Shown here: one piece after another, positions 1 to 11,400 of the stretch
Layout: every line of letters begins with the position of its first letter
Position numbering within the stretch: the first letter of the stretch is position 1
Source of the DNA: Phoronis ovalis
Lineage: Eukaryota > Phoronida > Phoronidae
DNA: 18,045 nt
Assembly (NCBI GenBank): GCA_028565635.1
Contig: JAOXYB010082943.1
Span: forward strand, 1-18,045
Direction: 5' to 3'
The notes under the pieces: generated by a model
Told to the model about the DNA's origin: nothing
Database searches by the model: none
The model's input: only the letters and a program-made list of their open reading frames with translations
Made by a program: the position numbers and the translations under genes

Positions 1-28
1 TATACACATGTAAATATTCGGATATGTT

Positions 29-163
29 CACTCTGACTAAACCGACCTTCAGTGTCTGCACCCATATATATGCTCCACGAAGCTCATCTGATATATGTGC
101 TCATCGAAGGGCATATAAATTAGAAAACGGGTGCAGATACTGAAGGTCGGTTTGCTCAGAGTG
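29..163. mobile_element. MITE-like foldback element with 35-bp terminal inverted repeats
   Basis: The 35-bp arms at 29-63 and 129-163 are inverted copies matching at 32 of 35 positions (arm core ACCGACCTTCAGTGTCTGCA against TGCAGATACTGAAGGTCGGT). The 65-bp centre contains two related copies of a TATATG..CTC..CGAAG word. Length (135 bp), terminal repeats and lack of coding sequence fit a miniature inverted-repeat element. The flanks share GGAT (20-23 and 164-167) but not a clear target-site duplication. No other copy is in the window. Superfamily unknown. Confidence 0.7.
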
Positions 164-2444
164 GGATGATGTACAATTTTTACAGTAGTTGTGAAATTAC
201 TATAATTAATGCATAACTGGTAGGGGAGAGTTATGAGGTAACAGGTCTAAAGCATATAACTGGTGCACATATTTCGTGTATGTAAATGTAGGTGGAAGGT
301 TGCTCAAAAACCAAGGGGTTATCATGCTAATTTCTCTCCTAAACCTAAGTTACACCCTAACACTCATTCACACCAATACAATACTCAGTTTTTTTGTAAT
401 TATAATATCTTAGATTAAATGCCAGATAAGTAAAAGGGATTTCTGCTAGTTGCCTTTCTTAAACAAACTGTCAATAATTGTTTTGCCAGGCTTCCGGCAA
501 GATGTATCAATGGATTGAAATTACATTTCTTCAGTGAGCACATTTTTTTTAATTACTTTATAAAATTTGGTTTGCAATAAACATTTGGTTTAATTTCAAA
601 GCTCATTCAGTGCTACTGAAAGTTATACTCTAGCAAAACCAAGTCAGGAACTTCTATATCTGCAATGGATTGCCAAATAACTCGAAATTATTTTCTTGAT
701 TGCCCCTGAGGGCTTTCTTGATTATAGTATGGGGTGGGTAACTCTATACCAAAAATGTGGAAATTTGGTCTTCAAAATGTACCAAAATATATCTTGACAT
801 TTCAATGTTCTTTAGTATTCAAAGTACTGTTATTTGTTTTATGAGATATCGTACACTATTTTCCATGAAAAGTATACTCAAAACATTCTTTCCAACGGAG
901 TTCATGATTAGGTCTCAAAAACTATTCCCAAAAATATACCACATTGGTATAAAAGATGCCTTAAAATATACCAAAATCCGTAAAAGGTACCATGAACAAG
1001 CGGCACAAGTTCGTCAGCTCCACGCACTACAAGACCCCCTGGGGATTCCATGCAAAATTTTCAGAAAGTTTAAAAATTTTATGTTTATACCTTTCCTTAT
1101 ATTTTCACAACTAGACTATCCTAGTCCATAAAAGTTGAGAGCACTTGGTATATTACTGCAAACCCATCAAGACATCATCAAGGAGCCTAAATACAATACT
1201 ATTAAGAAGTAAAATATCTAACATAAAAGGGAATTGATAGTCTACTACTATTTTCAATTTTTCTATCAATTTTCAACGATTATATTTGATCGTTTGGTTT
1301 TGTAGGGTTCTTTAAAATTTTAAATATATATAAAACTTACTGTACAATATTCACGCATGGGCAGATTTGGTGGTGATATGCATAACACTATTTGTGTTAA
1401 ACCTTAAGCAGTGGGCCAAAATCAGTCAGATATCAGTATATAGTAAGGTACCCTTTCAGTGACCTTGTCACACAAGCCTTGTCAAAAATATTCACACCAA
1501 ACTTGCTATCCAATAAATTTAAATTTTAAGTTCATGGCAAAGTGGAAAATTGGAATTATATTGTGGCCTCATTATTTTTAACCACATTATATAATTTGAG
1601 TTCAAAGTCCTGTGCAATTTCTCACACAATGTTCATGTTAACCAAACATGTGCAAATAATATGTACACTTGTCAGATAAACAGCATTTCCACATAAACAT
1701 TTATTTAGTAACTAGAAATGACCATTTTCCAGTTCTATTTTGTTTACTACTAAGCATCATTGTGGACTGTTAGTACAAGTAGGTCATGCAGACTTTTTCA
1801 TTGCACTTGTTTCATAAAGCAGAAAGCTGTTTATTATAAAAATAATTCTACAAAACTGAGAAAACACCCAGTTCATTAGTCAACAAGGCATTTAATATTT
1901 TGTAATACCTGTATACAAATTACACTAAACTAGAGAGCGCAATACCATTTAACATAAACATTCACAGAGGTGACTTAATACATAACTGTTTATTTTTTAT
2001 AAAATTATTAGAACTGTTTATAGCAGTAAGTAAATTAGTATTTAATAAAGATATAGGATCAATATGTTAGTAGTGTACACAACCTCACTAAACAGTAATG
2101 TATGAGTAAATAAACAGGTCATCCAGTCCAGTTCACAGGACAAGAAAATTCAATCCAGACTTTTTCTCGTAACTTGCATCACAAACATGTTTTCATTTCA
2201 TAATTACAAGACCTGGGATACAAGCACCAGGGATTTCATATTCATTTGGGCCCATATACTAGACACCTAAAAACAATTTAAAGGGGAACAATAAAAAATC
2301 TAAAGACCTAAAAGTACCAAACTTGCAAACCATTCACAGACTGTATGAAGTAAATGAGTTGCACCGTAATCAAATTTGTTAGCACTGTCTTTGAATGCAA
2401 AAATCAATATAAGGAAATTGTACCTTCACTTCTCCAATATAATA

Positions 2445-2476
2445 CTAAAGGGAAGACTATCTAAAGGGAAGACTAT
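2445..2476. repeat. 16-bp perfect tandem duplication
   Basis: CTAAAGGGAAGACTAT occurs twice back to back (2445-2460, 2461-2476) with no mismatch, a recent slippage-type or repair duplication inside the presumed intron. Confidence 0.9.
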
Positions 2477-2747
2477 ACAACTAACACTGACTCAACATAA
2501 CAAAAGGCTCTTACAGTAAGTTATGAAATACACAGGTGCTATTAGCCATCAAATAATTAAGTTAAACTGACAATTCTCTACAGACATGTACTACAGCTTG
2601 CGGGGAGATAAAACAGAAAATACAAGGCACATGCCTCCAAAAGATGGGACATTATTTCATTATCTATAGTTTATGTGACAAAACAGCAAATATAAAAATA
2701 ATAGCAGAAATAAAGTCATTAGTAGCTGGTACAGCTATAAGTACACC

Positions 2748-2794
2748 ATTACCATTTTATTTATAACCCCCACAGGGCCACTTAAAATGGTAAT
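2748..2794. repeat. 12-bp perfect inverted repeat
   Basis: ATTACCATTTTA (2748-2759) and TAAAATGGTAAT (2783-2794) are exact inverted copies around a 23-base, relatively GC-rich loop. It could form a stem-loop in RNA or be a remnant of a foldback element. Confidence 0.7.
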
Positions 2795-2928
2795 AGGGGT
2801 GCAACCTATCTCCCAGCAAGAGTAAATTCTGTATGACAGGCATTAGATAAGGTGTATCTTTACTGCTTATCATTGATTAAGTATGTACATCATAATCCTA
2901 GATTTATAACACTGCATAAGCAATTTAG

Positions 2929-2948
2929 TATACATGTGCACATGTATA
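2929..2948. repeat. 20-bp perfect palindrome
   Basis: TATACATGTGCACATGTATA is its own reverse complement over all 20 bases. It lies in the presumed intron with no nearby exon. Confidence 0.9.
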
Positions 2949-3559
2949 ATGCCTGGGATATGATGCTCCAACTCATTCATATATGTTGACAAATATTCCA
3001 TGGTCCATTATTTCATACATCCTACAGTTCTACTGTACAGATCTGGCTAGGCTACACTTTGCACAGTTATATAATTTTATAAATCCCAGCATTGGATATA
3101 TGTTTCCTGTTATCACATACTTCACAATACAGATGGAAAGGAATTATCAAAATTAAGAAATATGTCAGTTATTTTTATGAACTTCTGAATTTGGTAGGTA
3201 TTCTGCTTTCGAAATTAGATTGTTTTCTCCATCATAATATAGTATTCTGTCAGCTAGGAGCCCTAGTTATTATTTTATTTTTATACTACTAATCATTTCT
3301 TCTTGGAAATGCTTCAAAGATTTATGATCATTTATTAATAATATTTTTCGTGTTGTTACTTGAGCCTAATTCGCATGCTGCTGTATAGCACCAGGAAATA
3401 TTACGCAGGAAGACTTCCTGTCATAATGCATAAGCACATGCATTAAGAAGTTGTGTAGGAAAACATGTACACACACCCACAATGTGGTTATGGATTAATA
3501 CATTGTTCACATACAAAATTTCAAACCATTTGGCAGGAACTTCTCAAATTGGGAAATTG

Positions 3560-3816
3560 TTGTGTGAATGTGTATCTGACTTCCCCATACTGATTTGGGT
3601 AAACAAACTACTACCCAAGCAGGTTTGAGTTTCAAACTGGTTTGAAATTCATTGTGTGAATGGAGAAGCCAATTTAACAACACAGGAAATGAGGCAAATG
3701 GCAGTCATGTAACCAGTTTGACCAAGTCAGCTTGAGTTCTTTGCGTGTGGATGCAGTTTTTCTAACTTGATTTGAAAAACTTGTAAGTCTAATTTTTCAA
3801 ACCAGTTTGGAATTTC
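3560..3816. repeat. Cluster of palindromic CAAAC-YR-GTTTG motifs with direct repeats
   Basis: TTTCAAACTGGTTTGAAA (3630-3647) is a near-palindrome. A related copy with core CAAACCAGTTTG lies at 3798-3809, and AACCAGTTTG at 3711-3720. TTGTGTGAATG occurs at 3560-3570 and 3652-3662. The spacing and mixed direct/inverted arrangement suggest a decayed non-autonomous DNA element or a nested pair of them. No coding capacity. Confidence 0.5.
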
Positions 3817-5964
3817 AAGTAAATGAGGTATAAATCTTACCATAGCACACACCAGGTAAATGCAAACCAGGTGCCAAGTTCAAAACAAGGTTATAATTTC
3901 AGTTTTAATGGCAGTGCCAATTTGCCTGTCTGCAAAACCTACTACTTTAATTTTCAAGTAAATTAATAAATTTAATAGGGGCTATAACATGAAAACAACC
4001 AATCCAAATTTTAGTAGGTACTCAATTTGATTAGTAAAAATAAAATAGGCAAGTCAGCCCACTCAACTCAAATCTGGATAGAGTAATTTACAAATTTAAT
4101 ATCTGTTTTCCTAAATTTCCTAATTAATTTTGTATTTTCCTTGCCAACTAAAGGTGGTCCTGTCTGGAATAGGTACACAAAATGGTTCATTAATTAACTG
4201 CTGACACAGGATACTGTGGTTTCATGTTCATTGGGAGGACATAAAGGACTCTGTTAGTACATAGATAAGAAGCTGATATGTTGTGGTTATTATTTTCATA
4301 ATGGCTGAACATTACGTTTGACAAGCTACCTGTATTTTATTATTTCCAGGAACCCAAAATGTCTACCTTTGGAAACTCCTGGCAAACTGGTCCTGGTTGT
4401 AGTATTTAAAGGAGCTTGTTATACCTTTTTGTCCACTTGGTTTCAAGACCAGAAATTATAAACAAGGGAAACATTTTAACTTGAAACAATAGATCAATTC
4501 AAGCATTAACTAGATTAAAATAGCTTGCATCCATAGTGCACCATATGTCTTCAAGCAAATCTATGCTTTGTTTTTATACAGATTACACAAAGGATGCATC
4601 ATGAACCTCTTGTCATTATCATACTCATTGATCATAACATCAACAAACATACTTGAATGCACACCAGATAGCACCAAACATTGTCAATAAATATAGGTTT
4701 TTTCACACAGTAAGGTATTTTCATGTTGGCCTCAAATGAATGATTTCAGTCCAAATACAAGAAATGGTCCTGAAATTGGATAAGACATATGGTCACAACA
4801 CCAACGTTAACATCTTGATTGACGGAAATGTTAGGGTTGATTGACTACAGAGATAATCACTTCAATAAATAGCTTACTGCCTTATATTGTGTGCAAACAC
4901 AGCTCATATCATAACACACTTCAATGTAAACTGGATGTCCTTATCATGAACTTTCTAAACAATCATGTTTATTACATTTTACAACATTTATGAAGCATAA
5001 TATGCTTAAAGACAATAACAATCATAAATCAGTTATGCCTTTATGACATTAAAGTAAATGATTTATGATTGATATCACCTATTAACATGGTATAACCAAT
5101 ACATTTTGTAAATATATAGCAATGTAATGTATTTTAAAAATTGCATAGGAAGTTAATTGTAGTCAGAAAGCAATATTTTTGGTACCTTTCAGAATATCAA
5201 CAACGAGCTGTAGGAAAAGAAATCATATTTCATGACCATCTTGACATAGTGAGCAATTCTCTCTTAGATGTTATTATGCATTTTTTATACAAAATTGTTT
5301 AATTTTATAGCAAAGTTATAAAAACCTTTCATCAGATAGGACTCTTACTAGCATAGCAACTGAAATAGTTGAACGTAGTACTATTTGTCTTCTCAGTTAA
5401 AACATGCTTCAATGTACGTTACCCCTTAAAAAGACTCTGGGGATGTTGTCAAACACACACTGCAGTAAGCTACATTAGCTGGAAACAATTCCAAACAGAG
5501 TGCTGATCAATAATGTATAGATCAGGGAGAGTGTATAACATTCGCATCAAGGTACACTGAGTGTGTGCTGAGAGAAGCTGATGAATAAAACATTACTATT
5601 GTCTCCTTGTAAACGTTATGAGCAGAGAACTGCATACACATTAGTTACTTCAGCTTTCCATAGGAGGTAAAACATTCTATTCATAATATTCTGAGCTTAC
5701 CATAATATTACTGAAGGAGTTTTTAAGCAGAAACAAGATTAAGCTAATGTGCATGCAAACCAGTAATTTGAGTTTACTTCAAATGGCCAAACATAGCACA
5801 GATATAAGACTCAAAGTACAAACAGGAAAAAAATTGTCCTGCTTGACAAAAATTCCAATTTTATACTAGTTTGTATGTCACCCCAGAAAGTTATATCCTC
5901 AACAAATTTAGGTAAGTTAATATTTGTCATAGCTATAATAATCCAACTATTGAATAAGCACATG

Positions 5965-5980
5965 AAGCACTGCAGTGCTT
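5965..5980. repeat. 16-bp perfect palindrome
   Basis: AAGCACTGCAGTGCTT is fully self-complementary, centred on a CTGCAG. Presumed intron; function not apparent. Confidence 0.85.
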
Positions 5981-8403
5981 TCCTTTAAAATACTTCCCAT
6001 AAACTAAAATTATGTAAAATTTATGAGATAGCACTTGAGAATTGAAATTTTAAACTGGGAGTGTTATAAAAACTCTTGTGTGTCTGAACTACCCTCAGCT
6101 CTATTACTAAGATCATGTTTCACATTATACAAAAGAATAGGAGTTATTATAGACCATTAGTGACAACACTATGACCATTCACTCAACACTAAATAGAACC
6201 CATTAAGGTAATGTAAGACATGTAAAAGCTTGGAGACTACTGCAAGTTTCTAATCCATCAAACAGAAATGGAAAGTCCAAATACACATTTTCTGTATACA
6301 CAAGTCTCATCATACTTTATTTTTAATTTTTCTACTAGATGCAATGTTATTGTCCTATCCTTATATTTGATTTATGACTGAATGTGATACCAAGTGGATA
6401 TCACTAATTTTAAAATCAACATTCAAACCAGACCTTATAATATATTCAAGTGGCAAGTCATCACAACAATAAATAGCTTGAATAGTGTGTTATTTCATTC
6501 AATACATCATAAAAATGCCAGTCTATCACTCATGCTTTTCATTCAAGGAGTGCAAAATGTACTCAAAAGAATGCCCATGAACCACATTTACATACTAACA
6601 GATTTCAGTGCAAGTAACCTCTTTCAGGACTCACCAGTTCTAAAAGGGTGTCAGATGACAAATGCGAAATATAGAGCTTTTCTGAGGACTAGGTATTTTT
6701 TGAAGAATCTATGATATATCTCAACAACTATACATGCCCTGTAGGTCCAACAACACCAATTGTTTTATGAAATTTCACAGATCAGTCAAGCAGCATTGTA
6801 TATCACTTGTCAACTGTCATACAAATAAATGACAGAGACTTATGATTGAAAGATTAAATGAGGAATGGAGATAGTACACAATGTCTCATCAAATGCATTC
6901 CTGACATGGTGAATTACACATATTATGCACAACTTGGAAATTGAACTTTCCATTTATTTTTTATGAACTTTCTTCCCCTGTTATCACTAGACACATTCCA
7001 TGAATTTCTCAACATATAACAAGGCATGATAAAATTAAGGTTAAACTCTGAATACTCGGTTAACTGCTAATTCATTGGTATCAATAAAGTTAAAGTTTAT
7101 CTGCACAGACTGCGTTTTTTACACAACAAGTCCGAAAAACACAACAATGAGTCTATCTGATTAAACTGGTGTATCACAGAGAACCTGGAGTAACCTTACT
7201 TATAGAGAAGCAGTGTCTATGAATCTAGACTATACATTGCATTGAGGAAATGCAACTGCATATCCATTTACTTTTCATACTATTACAGCTAAATAAATTA
7301 AGGCTGGAGCAGATAAAATAAGAAACAGATGGACTGCTGTAGAATCAAGCTTTGTTTAAGCAATTACAGTGTCAAGCAGCCTGCAGTTCATATCTGATTA
7401 TTGATTCTTTCTGATGACCAAAAAACTCATTAAAAACATAATGTCTTTCCACTGCAAAAAGGATTAAAGGGTGACCAGATATATTTAATAATACAGATAT
7501 TACAGTTGAAATAACCTATTTCAAAGCATACAGGATTTTTTTTAATATAATAAGAAATTTATTTTTTATTATGCTTTTGGACAATTATGACTACTACTTT
7601 CCATATTAAATTTAAGCACTTCAGTAACATCTGAAAGAGCATCTAATATGGTTCAGGAAGAAAATCGAACACACAAATTGTCAAAATTTTGACATTTATT
7701 AATATTAGTATTTAATTATACTTCCCAGGTCAGTGATCATTTACAAATGTCAAAACAATCATGTAAAAGTCACAAGTACTGCTTCAGGCATTAAGAAACC
7801 TTTACAAGATTATGGGTGTCAGTAAAGAAGTACTAAATCTAAGAGGGTGTAGAATATGAATGTATACCAAAGTGTACGAAATATGCCAGTATTGGTGAGA
7901 AACTGTATTTGGGCATCCTACTGCTATGTTGTAACACTGCACAGAGTATAATAGACACATTATAGACTTGCTCAAAACTACAAGAAAAGCCAAACAAACA
8001 AAACCCCATTCCCTTTCTACAATTCCAGACAGACAGTTCGAATAAATGAAGTATTGATGTAAGTTCTAGCAGCTTTTAATTTCCAAAACAAGTACTAAGA
8101 ATACTCCAGTAGAAATAAAAATCTGAGATAAAACCTTCAATTGCCTGCAAAACTGCCAAGAAAGGTAATGACAAGGAAACAAAGCGGAACTATGAAACTG
8201 GGAAGCTGCAATGGACAAAAAAGACTAAAGTTTTTATAAATGGAGATGGCTACATTTCTCATTTATGCAAGCCCTCTTCTCTTCTCAGTCATTTTTGCCT
8301 TACAACACTGAATCCATGGAAACTAACCATACTTTATATGCATCCTTTTATTGTACAAAGATATTCAATCACAATATGTTTACTAAGCACTGTTATGTCT
8401 TAC

Positions 8404-8477
8404 CTTTCGAATTTGTTGCTAAATCTGCGATCTTTTGAAAAGCATCCAAAAATGCTGTTGTGGCCATTATGGTAGCT
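8404..8477 (-). CDS. MTSS1: MTSS1 coding exon 3
   Basis: 74 bp. The acceptor ends TTTTGTCTTTCAG and the donor is GTAAGA after TCGAAAG. It encodes ATIMATTAFLDAFQK, then IADLATNSK and the first base of a glycine codon (phase 1). Vertebrate MTSS1 has TVVAAAAFLDAFQKVADMATNTRG here, so this is the most conserved stretch in the window. It continues IMD helix 1. The next exon should begin with something like GT(R/K)EIG.ALTR; I searched the left 8.4 kb by eye on the minus strand and did not find it. Confidence 0.95.
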
Positions 8478-11400
8478 CTGAAAGACAAAAGAATACATAT
8501 CTGTAAAATGTCAAACTCCAGAGATGTAAAATTTGGAGAAAGCATTTCTGTACCCAGTCGGCAACCAAATAGCCACATGTCAGTAACCAAAAGCTACATG
8601 TCGACAACGAAAACTGTATGTTGGCAAAACATTTTTTCATCCATGAGATTTAGCGGCCCAGATTTAGCATCCAAATATTTAGACCAAGAGACAATATCCA
8701 ATTCCTGAGACTCTCATATTGTCCACGAGTTGGCATCTCCGTATTAAAGCATTTGTAAGTCCCGCCGTTCAGAGGGTTTTTAATATCTGTTGATATGTAA
8801 TGGATAATTTGTGCATTTAGTGCCTGAATAGCAGTTTGACACATATTGCACAATTACACGGCAGTGTAATAGTCTTTAATGTATTTATGAATTACCAAAT
8901 ACATATGATTTTGTTGGCTACAATTGTGAGAAAACGGGGTTTCTTTAAGAAAATGCCTCTGCATATAATTAATACAGGAAATAATAACTGAGATTTATTT
9001 TTCTGGGCAGCTGTGTCTAAAATAGAAACCACAGTGCTGCACATGTGAGATACACCAGAGTATTAGGAAGTAGAATTTAAAATATTAAACAGGAAATCAA
9101 GCTCAAATTGCTTTTATTTTAAAATTAGCCTTTCCTTTCTCTACACGTAACAGTGTCAAAAACTGTGTGATTTCCAAATCTTAATAAAAATTGCATGATT
9201 GGCAGTAAACAAATAGTATAAACTGTATCTCATTGTCCCCCTAAAATATTTCTGTACAGTACCCAAGTGCTATTTTACTATGTACACAGGCCTTGCATGT
9301 ATTGATATTATGAGGAAGTACACTTCTGCAATCCAGATAAAATGTTGAACATATTATGATACACAATTAATAAAACATAATAAAAACATGTGATATATCA
9401 CTACAATGATTAAGTTGACTACACGCTCAGGTGCTCTTCACTTGTCATTTATGTATATGTAAATAATCCTACATTAGTCGACATATTTTCATTGAAAATC
9501 CATAATACACAAAAGTACTGTAGTGTCACTGTGCTAGTCCCCACAAGCAATGAATCAACAGTTTCAGTGGATATCGATGTTATCAGACAAAAATATGGCT
9601 TTTGATATCCAACAATGCACTTGGATGTGTATAAGTTATACTCATTGCAATATTTTTTAAGCTACAGGTTGCATTCGATGCATAAGCGCATAGGTATGTT
9701 AGCTACCACAGAGGGACTATGGTAACTATTTGAAGGCTAAGCAGCTATGCAAATTCTATGCATACAACCTGATCAAGTACAAGAAAAAAAGTTTAAAATA
9801 TGCTGTAACTGCCTGTAACAAGTCTGCAAACAATCTGAATATGTCAGCAACTAAGCAAGGTACAATTATGGTGTCTGTAACTGTTTTGCAAATCTATTTT
9901 TAACAGTAAGAATCATAAAGTACAGTAGACAACATAACTTGACAAATAATGAAAAACATAAGTGACTGGGATGATACACATTATAAGTACCACAAAACTA
10001 TAAATACAACTGGCTATCTATTATTTAATTGTCCTGATAATTATATTGAGACACACACTTACTTGATTGCAGAATGCATTTTTGAAGTTTTTCCTAAGAA
10101 ATCTTCCCATACTGGAGAACTTCCCTGGAAATAAAGAAATAATGTTTGATATAGGTACAAAACACTGAAAATGGCTATTGTTAATAAAATTTCTCTGTTT
10201 AGTTCTGGTGGTATGACCATTGTCCAACATTCTTGTATTTTGTTAATGATGTATATAGCATGCACTGTGTGTCATATGTGAAAGAAGCCAAATGTATCAA
10301 AAAATGTGGGGAGGGCATAGTGTATTCACATTCTCATTCACAATCTGAAAATATTACATGCCCACCCCAGTCCCCTAAGAAATACACCTGGGTAAACATA
10401 CATAATGAGGCAAGCACAACTGATCATGGCTCATTACACCCTGATTTTTTTCAGGTCACTATAACAGCATCTTCTACAAACAACATGGCACTAATACACA
10501 AACATACTAATATACAAACAAATAAATATGACATCTATTAATGACTGATTTCCTAAAAACCTTTAATAATTTATCAAGTGGATGACCTTCCTATCTTCAC
10601 AGTAGCTTAATTTTCAATTTACCTAAGGGTAAACATGGGTAAATGACACTATCTCCTTGGATTATTTATAACATGATTGCAACTCTTGGACATGGTTAAT
10701 GACCACTTGTGCCCAACTAATAGCTTTTTCTAGACTCAGTTTATATTAATCAAAAGTCTGGGGTTTCACAATATAATGTCTCTTCTAAGCAAAATTTGAC
10801 ATGACCTATAACAAAAAATGTAAATGTATACATTTGTTGTACAGGAAGGTCCCAGGGAGGTTACATATAGAAAGCCCCTGCACATATATTAATTTATGAA
10901 AACAATCATATAAATGTGATGCAAGCAGTCAGGTGAAATCCAACTTCAAGGTCTTCCTTTCTCAGTGCTTGCAATGGTTGACCTAGTAGCCTAGTACACA
11001 AAAATACAATAACTGTTTAAAAGATATTAATATTGTATGCTACATTAATTTAATGGTATGTACCTTAATATTCCATATATTACAAAAATTGTTTTTGATA
11101 AGACTTGAAAGTGTGAACATTTGGCAAGTTGCAGGATATCAGACATTTAATCATTCATTTAAATTTCACTGGTCCATTTGTTACTGTTTTCAGGAATAGG
11201 ATGCAGATAAATTCCATCTGGCATTTAATGTAATACTGTTCATCCCACTTTTATTTTACAATTTTTATTACTATACATTGAATTATCCAACCCCAAACAG
11301 CAATATTCTGGAAGCATTAATGTACTTAAAACAGGTTTGTATTAGCATGTTAAAACATATTGGTCAATATGTATGAAAAGAACTTGCAAGGTGTGAACTA

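Larger units (their letters stand above)
1..8403 (-). other. MTSS1: Presumed MTSS1 intron 3 (at least 8.4 kb, open on the left)
   Basis: Starts at the GTAAGA donor of exon 3 and runs to the window edge with no recognisable exon on either strand. I looked on the minus strand for the expected next IMD block (IG.ALTR..CMRH..IE.KL) and found no match. Small repeats are listed separately (29-163, 2445-2476, 2748-2794, 2929-2948, 3560-3816, 5965-5980). The longest open frame, plus-strand 757-1131, looks like non-coding or decayed repeat sequence. Calling the whole stretch intron is inference from the missing fourth exon. Confidence 0.65.
8478..10062 (-). other. MTSS1: MTSS1 intron 2 (about 1.6 kb)
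   Basis: Bounded by the GTAAGT donor at exon 2 and the TTTCAG acceptor at exon 3. It holds a degenerate 21-bp tandem repeat at 8550-8634, an 8-bp inverted repeat (GACAATAT at 8690-8697, ATATTGTC at 8716-8723) and a foldback repeat at 9665-9771. The stretch 8540-8860 has more CpG than the rest of the intron, as if it were a younger insertion. No gene seen. Confidence 0.85.

Noticed and set aside
6394-6714. Plus-strand open frame of 106 codons
   Set aside because: No recognisable domain, no coding-like composition and no splice context; within the range that chance gives in this much DNA.
1-8403. Fourth MTSS1 exon (IG.ALTR..CMRH..IE.KL)
   Set aside because: Candidate places with suitable codons on the minus strand, such as 5405-5420 and 6880-6895, break within a few codons and lack splice signals.
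10021-10230. Second minus-strand frame across MTSS1 exon 2
   Set aside because: A shadow of the real exon: only the frame giving PVWEDF matches the MTSS family and joins exons 1 and 3.
10233-10541. Plus-strand open frame of 102 codons in intron 1 next to MTSS1 exon 2
   Set aside because: The peptide is low in hydrophobic core patterns and has no known motif. It lies antisense in an intron and probably arose by chance.
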